From NCBI GenBank assembly GCA_958510825.1, contig OY294044.1:78910895-78974894 (forward strand): a stretch of 64,000 bases of DNA, in the 5' to 3' direction. The translations under genes and the position numbers were made by a program. The stretch is from Brachypterus glaber. Its lineage: Eukaryota > Arthropoda > Insecta > Coleoptera > Kateretidae. This document shows, one piece after another, positions 57,664-64,000 of this stretch; within the stretch, counting starts at the first letter, position 1; every line of letters starts with the position of its first letter. The notes beneath the pieces are model-generated. The model worked only from the letters and a program-made list of their open reading frames with translations. It was not told the origin of the DNA and did not search any database.

Positions 57664-58175
57664 TTTTTAGTTTTAGGCTGATGAATACAGCTAATATATT
57701 CGAAACATGTACAAATACAGCTATATAACTATTATTCGCGGGAACGACGCATTTCTTGACCCCTTATTCATAAAAATTAAACGAGTTTTTTATTTTTTCT
57801 CTTTATAAATCCCTGATGATAGCAGACCAAATAGGCGAAACAAGGACTTTTATATGACCTATGTCACCTGCGGTATCAAGACAAATTGCTTGACACCTCA
57901 GTTGTCAAATTCGGATAAGGGGTTTAGGCTGTAGAGCAGATTTCTTAATTTATACTGATGATAAAACGAATAATTTGAATATAGTCGAAACGTGGGCAAA
58001 CACATTTATAACTATAATAACTACTATTATTCATGAGACCAAAACGCATCGTTTGATATGCTATTCATAAAAATCGGATGAGTTTTTTATTTGTTCTCTT
58101 TATAAATCCCTGATGATGACAGCCCAAATGGGCGAAACATGGACTTTTATATGACCCGCGGTATGAAGACGAATC
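57664..58175 (+). repeat. Tandem unit with CTGATGA..CGAAAC motifs
   Basis: Two direct units of 277-297 bp, each with two motifs: CTGATGA at 57678, 57813, 57955 and 58110, each followed 16-25 bases later by CGAAAC. At 58110 the interval contains the stem GCCC-AAAT-GGGC. TTCTCTTTATAAATCCCTGA is shared by both units. Confidence 0.8.
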
Positions 58176-59287
58176 TTTTAAGATCTTAATTGTCAAATTC
58201 GGTCTAGGCATTTAGGCTGTAGAGTGGTACATACATACACACAAACATACATAGACTTTTAAACACATTACCCTCCTTTCTTGGTCAGTCGGGTAAAAAT
58301 GAGGCATATCACATCCCGGATGTCCCAAAACTAATTGCACACAAACATTTTAGGCAACGCTTTTTTTTAATTAAGTTTTTAGTTGCTTGAATCTAAGAAT
58401 TTAATTAAAGATATATGTGGCAACTATGTCCCAGGACCTGCTTTATTAAAACAGTTTTTTTTTGTCATGTCCAAAACGATAAAATTAGGTTTGGACTATT
58501 TCCCAAAAAGAAGCGTACTAATAAAAGTTTAGGTCCCTTTTTTTAAAAAGTAAAATTAAGGGTTTAATTACTTGAATTGAATTAAAGTATAAACTACATT
58601 TTAAAAAAAGTTCCCTGAACGAATATAAACAATAAACTAAACTATGTGGCAACTATGTCCCAGGGCTTGTCTCATTGCAATTTGTTGTAGAGAAAATTAG
58701 GCCTAGAATTACCTGAATAAAACATTTGGCAACTATTTCCCAAAACAAAAATTTTAGGTTGCTTATGAATATGAATAACACCCTATTATTGCTATCACGT
58801 CTTGATTGTGGCGTCTGTATTCCAGATCATACTAAAAAAACTAAGCCGTCTTTTTAAAACGTAAAATTAATCCTAGAATTACTTGCAATCCAATCACAAT
58901 CACATTAAAGGTAGAGATAGAGACTTAATTTACATCAAGTAGTAACACTGAATATGCTCTACGTAGTTTAAAAAGTATAATGCCACGAGAAAGGCGTATC
59001 GTTAAATTAGTTTTTTTTATCGACTGCGTCAATAATTCAAATATAAGATTTTTTTCAATATTACTTTTTTAAAAATTTTTGAAACTATTTTAATGAATAT
59101 CTCCGGGACGGCTTATCCAATTTTAAAAATTTCGAACTAGTTTTTTGGATTGAATAAAATGGCATCATTGCCTGATCTGATCCCATTAATAAAGTGGTAA
59201 CTTTTTTCAGCTGTTGATAAATATATTGTTTTCCCTCGTACAAAATTGTTTGCACTGGCCACGCTATTCCTGAATTAATTTTATGAT

Positions 59288-59409
59288 TTAAGAATGGTCA
59301 AAGCAAATAACCAGTAGAAGGAGGGTTTAAGCTGTTGATGGTTCTAATCTGAATAGCTTAGACCCCCTTCTACCAATATCCACTGGTTGTGGGCTTTGAA
59401 CATTCTTTG
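59288..59409. repeat. Short palindromic element
   Basis: AAGAATGGTCAAAGC, ACCAGTAGAAGGAGGG and TTAAGCT are mirrored by AGCTTAGACCCCCTTCTACC and TTTGAACATTCTT. Confidence 0.75.
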
Positions 59410-59802
59410 AAACTTAAACTGACCTCTGAGGTTAAGGCTCAGGACTAGCGTTTGACGAAAAAACATTTTAAAGTTACAAGCGTAAGTACCTATACAATGT
59501 CAGTAATACAAAAAATAGAATTTCTTTTAGAATCTAAGACATGAAAGGGTAAAAATGTGATAAAGAACCAATTTAATGTAAGTTTAAAATTTAATGATTT
59601 ATAAATCAGACATAGTTTATGTCTGTTGTTTTTTTCAATAGATAAAAATCTCCTTTTATCATAAATATAATAATACAATAAGTTTATCATTGAGTCGACC
59701 TTCATTACTGTTTAGATTGCCATCAAGGACTGGAAAAGAAGGCATCAATTTTTTTGGAAAAATTAATTTGTTTGACACAATTGTGTTAAAAAAAAATCTT
59801 AC

Positions 59803-60014
59803 TTTGATATTAGTGTTTTTCCTAGTTCTTAAACCTCCCATCCACAAATCGGCCAAAATGATTTGCGAACACGGATGCGCCAACAGTGCTCTGTGATTGG
59901 CTGCTACCGCCAAGCTGAGACATGTTTGGCCTGACCAATTTTGCAGCTCGCAAGTTAATAATTGTTGCGTTTGGTCATCGTCTTGTCTGTAGCAGTAATC
60001 TAATACTTCCAGTG
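59803..60014 (-). CDS. Trpm: Trpm exon: end of the melastatin homology region
   Basis: 212 bp between acceptor GAATGTTTCAG and donor AAA|GTAAGA. It starts with 2 bases of a split codon, so one further upstream exon must end in phase 1. It encodes (A)LEVLDYCYRQDDDQTQQLL, TCELQNWSGQTCLSLAVAAN, HRALLAHPCSQIILADLWMG and GLRTRKNTNIK. The TRPM signature 'LLT.EL.NW...TCL.LAVAA.HR...AH.CSQ..L.D.WMG.LR.RKN' is clear. The N-terminal part of the channel lies right of the window. Confidence 0.97.
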
Positions 60015-60070
60015 CTGAAACATTCAAAAGAAATTTGAAATAAGCAATGACGGTAGTATGTGGCTAGCGA

Positions 60071-60676
60071 TACAGGTTGTTCCCCGGATTGACTTGACAA
60101 TACCATAAAATTACCATTTTTTTTTATTAAGAAAAACTGATTTGGGACTTTGCCCTAATTGCGTAAAAACTAATTTCTGTTGAAATATTTTTTTTTTAAA
60201 TTGTAGGTGAAAAAGTAAAAAGTTTTCAGGTAAACTTACCTTTCCCTAACAGATACAAAAAAAGTTATTTAAAAAATAGATTTATAATAAAAATTAAGAG
60301 CCACATGTCAAATTAGAATAATTTTAACTCGTAATAATTTTTTTAAATAGTGTCAAGTTTCCAGTGTTTTTTTTTTAATAAAAAAAATTATGAAGTAAAA
60401 GTATTAAATTTTGGCATGCGGCTCTTTTTTTTTTGATTATAGATATTTTTTTTAAATCACTTTATTTCATATCTTTTACGGAAAGGTAAGTTTACCTGAA
60501 AACTTTTTACTCTTTCACTGGCGCCACCTATAATTTTTTAAAATTTTATTTTGACAAAAATTAGTTTTTAAGCAAGCAGAGCAATATCCCAAACTAGTTT
60601 TTCTTAATTCGAAAAAAAAAGGTAATTTTGTGATATTGAAAGTCGCGCCCGATCAACACACTGATTACACACTGTA
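60071..60676. mobile_element. 600-bp palindromic element
   Basis: The arms match: AGTTTTCAGGTAAACTTACC mirrors GGTAAGTTTACCTGAAAACT, and GAAAAACTGATTTGGGACTT mirrors AAACTAGTTTTTC. The ends are ACAGGTTGTTCCCCGGATTG against its divergent mirror ending ACACTGTA. It begins 57 bp upstream of the Trpm exon acceptor. Confidence 0.8.
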
Positions 60677-61204
60677 TATTTTTGGGAGAAAAAATATTAC
60701 GCGAACAAAAATAGCCCAGCAAAAATGCTGCAAATATTTTTTAGCATAAGACTAAAACGGAGTATAACATAAATGGCGCAAATATAAAAAGCGCAATCAA
60801 ATTAGGCCCAATCTAAAATAGCGCACACCAAACATAGCGCATTGTTAGCTATAATTTATAGTTATGCGTTTTTAATATAATTCATATTTATTAAGTTATT
60901 ACATACAGAGATGTATATAATTTATATTTTTATAAATGATATATGATATAACAAATAAATTCATAAGATATATTATTAAAATGTAAATTCAAAAAATTAT
61001 TGTTTATTGGATTTAAATATTTCTTAAAGGTTTATACCAAATGGTTGGTGTGATTGATTTAACTTTGAGTAATATAAGTTTATTTGATATGTGCGGCGAA
61101 CTTTAGTTTTTTTTATATTCCTGTTATTTATGTAGTAACCAACGATTTAAGAGCAAAATAAAAAAAAAATCTATTAGTTTTTTTTTTAATTTAGATTTTT
61201 TTTA
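60677..61204. other. Intron, nothing specific recognised
   Basis: AT-rich; short repeats of (A)ATAGCGCA(A) near 60770-60845. Confidence 0.35.
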
Positions 61205-62280
61205 TAAACATCTGCACCTGTTTAATTATTGGTCTATATCTCAGCTTTTTCTAGTTATAATAAAAATATTATTATAAATAAAACAAAGATTGCTTAATTT
61301 TCTACAAAAAAAGTAAATACCATTTTTTTATATCTTTTGCCGTTTTGTCACAATACGCGATTAAAATTTAAAGTAAAACAAAAAAGTTCATCTTTATATT
61401 TATTAAAAATGATCTAGTGAGGCTACTTTTACTGTAAAATGTCAAATTACCGTAAAACACATTATTTCTTGTAATCAAGGTGGCTTCTGGCAAAATTTTA
61501 ATTTTTGTGAGTTTTTAATGTTAAGATTTTATGTATTTTTGTAATAAAAAAATATTGTGCATTGTTTGCTTTAAAATAATCAAAAACATTAAACCAGTTC
61601 CAAGTACATTAATTTGGTTACCAATAAAAAATATACATAGGTTATAATGAATGTGATACGAAATAACCAAAAGCATGTTTGTTGGGTCTCTACATGACTC
61701 TGTTGTATAAAAACCTACCACTAAATAAATAAATAAATACAAATTTATTACATAGGCATAAAAAAGTAATGAGGTAAATTTTTAAAATTTTGACTTTAAA
61801 AACCAAAATATTTGGAATTGGTTTTTGTAAAGCAAACAACAATAATTTTCAATTAGTTTCGTGATTATCTAAATTCATTTTTATTTAAAAAACTTATTTA
61901 TTACAAAAATACATTAAATCTTAACATTGAAAACTCTCATATAAAATAATAAACAACTTTACGTCAGTTTTGAAATATTTCCAGAAGCCACCTTGATTAC
62001 AAGAAATAATGTGATTTAAGGTAATTTGACATTTTACAGTAAAATAAGCCTCCCTAGATCATTTTTAATAAATATAAATATAAATTCATACTTTTTTATT
62101 TTAGTTCAAATTTTAATCACGTATTGTGACTAAACGGCAAAAGATATAAAAAAATTGTATTTACTTTTTTTGTAGAAAATTAAGCAGTCTTTATTTTATT
62201 TTTAATAATATTTTTATTATAATTATATAATTAGAAATAGCTGAGATATAGACAAATAATTAAATGGGTGTAGATTAATG
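61205..62280. mobile_element. 1.08-kb element with 300-bp inverted arms
   Basis: ATCTGCACCTGTTTAATTAT mirrors ATAATTAAATGGGTGTAGAT form at the right. The arms run to CAAGGTGGCTTCTGG against CCAGAAGCCACCTTG, leaving a spacer of about 480 bp (61500-61980). Confidence 0.85.
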
Positions 62281-62584
62281 GGGGTAATTACCCCCCCCCC
62301 CACATAGGACAAAAATATATGTTTTTTTATTGTATTATCCTAAGAAAAAATATAAATTTGCCTTTTTTTTATTTTTAATCCCAGAAAAAATAACCAAGAT
62401 CTTGGTATTACACCCCCCCCTCCATAGAAACAAAACATATACGCCCTTGGTAAACTGAGTAAGATTTACTACTTTCCCGACCCCCAAAAATGGAAGGGAA
62501 AGCATTGTAATCGTGCAAGCATCCAAAATCGACAAAACGACGGTAATATACCTTTTGAGGTAATAATAATGCGAACCCCATTTC
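62281..62584. other. C-run repeats, nothing else recognised
   Basis: Two blocks share the pattern GGTAATTACCCCCC.. / GGTATTACACCCCC.. followed by CATAG and A-rich DNA. Confidence 0.45.
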
Positions 62585-62672
62585 CAGGACAATGTCTGTC
62601 TGTCTGTTTGTAATCCTCCACGATAACTGCCCAACTGTTTGTCCGATCGACTTGAAATTTGGTATGGTATCA
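62585..62672 (+). repeat. CTGTCTGTCTGT / CACGATAACT module, copy 2
   Basis: GTCTGTCTGTCTGTTTGTAA, CCACGATAACTG and CGACTTGAAATTTGGTATGG match 45115-45200. It lies just outside a large palindrome, as copy 1 lies just outside another. Confidence 0.75.
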
Positions 62673-62683
62673 CCGCACAGTGG

Positions 62684-64000
62684 CCCCAGAGAAAAAGTGA
62701 CAAAAGTCTGCTTTTTTGCATAGGGCCATTGTTTGCACCGCTGATTACGAAAAAAAATAGTGAAAAATTAAAAAAATCGCGACATTAGGGTGGTTCAAAT
62801 TTTCCAAAAAAAGTTTGATTTAGCTGAAATTCGGTATAAAGGATTCTTTTAATAATATTAATGTAGACCAATACCAAAAAAATCAAAATTTCGGAATAAA
62901 TATGGCCAATTTATTTTTTAAATTTTGTCAAAATTAACGAAAATATGGCACCAAAGGAAAAAAAAATATGAAACTGCCAGCCCCTTTTTTATGGGTTATT
63001 TTCCTTATATGTACTAGTATTTACTGTAAACATTTCATGATTTTTTACCAGACCGTTTTTTAAAACTTAGTTAAAAAAAATCATTAAAAATTTGGCAACA
63101 TGAGTAAATTCTATTCTATTAATGTTAAACAAAATTACCTTAAAAACATCTAAATTCGTCCCAGAAAAAAGAATAAGAAAGGTCTGATTTTTTGCATAGA
63201 GCCATAATTTAATGGTAAAAATTTTAAAACAAAAAATCGCGATATTAGGGTGGTTCAAAATATTTCAAAAATATCCGATTTATAAAATTTGTTATAAAGG
63301 CTTATTTTGGTAATCCTAATGCGGACCATTACCCAAAAACTCAAAATTCAAAATGGCGGAAAAAATATGGCGATGTTTACTTTAATTTTTCTTAAATTAC
63401 ACTAAAATAATTTTGTATGGAACCAAACAGTTGTTCTTATTAAATCTGTAAATATTTTAGAGTAATTTTGTTTAAATATGTGAATAAAATAAAAAAATAC
63501 CCATATTTTCAAAATTTAATTATTTTAGGGTAATTTTGTTTAATATATAAATAGAATATAAAAATTACTCATATTTTGGCAAATTTTTAATGATTTTTTT
63601 TTCAAAACTAATTAAAAAAAAAAACGTGATGGTAAAAAATCATGAAATTTTTGCAGTAAATACTAGTATATATATATAAGGAAAATAACCCATAAAAATG
63701 GGCTGGCAGTTTCATATTTTTTTCTTTTGTGCCATATTTTCGTTAATTTTGACAAAATTAAAAAAATTAATTGGCCATATTTATTCCTAAATTTTGAATT
63801 TTTTGGTATTGGTCTACATTAATATTATTAAAATAATCCTTTATACCGAATTTCAGCTAAATCAAACTTTTTTTGGAAAATTTGAACCACCCTAATGTCG
63901 CGATTTTTTTTTTTAATTTTTCACTATTTTTTTTCGTAATCAGCGGTGCAAACAATGGCCCTATGCAAAAAAGCAGACTTTTGTCACTTTTTCTCTGGGG
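62684..64000. mobile_element. Large palindrome running to the window edge
   Basis: CCCCAGAGAAAAAGTGACAA at the left mirrors the last 20 bases of the window. The arms of about 490 bp match closely through CGCGACATTAGGGTGGTTCA and AACTGCCAGCCC to about 63170/63510. A divergent copy of the CGCGAT(A)TTAGGGTGGTTC segment sits in the spacer (63238). The element may continue past 64000. Confidence 0.9.

Larger units (their letters stand above)
57055..58885 (-). repeat. Intronic echoes of the Trpm exon 5' edge
   Basis: Besides the real exon edge (57055-57080), related sequences lie at about 57170-57196, 58550-58575, 58690-58715 and 58861-58885. The best (58690) reads CAG|GTA ATT CTA GGC CTA ATT TTC, that is VILGLIF behind an acceptor, and then loses the frame. 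A second word, GGCAACTATGTCCCAGG, alternates with it at 57211, 58418, 58645 and 58723. Other elements interrupt the array. Confidence 0.7.
11153..60014 (-). other. Trpm: Trpm channel gene, overview of 14 exons (5' part outside window)
   Basis: Fourteen exons on the - strand join in phase from 60014 to 11153 and encode about 1,020 residues. TRPM channels are tetrameric cation channels of plasma and intracellular membranes. Order seen: end of the melastatin homology region, linker, S1 to S6 with pore, TRP helix, coiled coil, then a Ser-rich tail. There is no alpha-kinase domain, so the protein resembles the TRPM1/TRPM3 type rather than TRPM6/7. The N-terminal exons lie right of 64000. Introns are up to about 9 kb and filled with transposons. 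Confidence 0.93.

Overview
The window is AT-rich genomic DNA from an animal, most likely an insect. The evidence is split genes with GT-AG introns, animal gene families, and intron and intergenic DNA filled with small inverted-repeat transposons and 5'-truncated LINEs. I cannot name the species from sequence alone. No prokaryotic features, rRNA, tRNA or CRISPR arrays were recognised.

Two recognisable genes point towards each other. At the left edge, positions 1-1071 on the + strand hold the last two exons of the nucleolar GTPase NOG1 (GTPBP4), including its conserved basic C-terminus. From 60014 down to 11153 on the - strand lie 14 phase-compatible exons of a single Trpm (TRP-melastatin) cation-channel gene. 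They encode about 1,020 residues: the end of the N-terminal homology region, all six membrane helices with the pore, the TRP helix, the coiled coil and a long low-complexity tail without a kinase domain. The 5' (N-terminal) exons must lie beyond 64000. Two internal stop codons at poor splice sites give three possible C-termini.

The rest is mostly mobile DNA. At least 30 inverted-repeat elements were read by eye, from 120 bp to 1.9 kb, many of them near-complete palindromes. They include a hAT-like element with an 8-bp target duplication (27277-28648), piggyBac-like elements bounded by TTAA (10451-11092 and 39269-39723), a TA-flanked 1,037-bp element (42796-43832), and a family whose ends read ACAGGGTG (20447, 50770, 55011). 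Three LINE fragments are present (3173-4225, 41631-42715, 45868-47912); the last keeps most of a reverse transcriptase. Since most of these lie in Trpm introns, the pre-mRNA should form many long hairpins, several within 100 nt of exons.

The less ordinary observations are: a lysine in the Trpm pore where relatives carry Q or E; an intronic array that repeats the 5' edge of a Trpm exon; a 72-bp perfect palindrome at a tandem-duplication junction; an acidic coding remnant hidden antisense to a longer ORF at 5.2-5.4 kb; and a promoter-like 5' exon ending ATG|GTAAGT at 1.6 kb. Element boundaries were read by eye and may be off by tens of bases.
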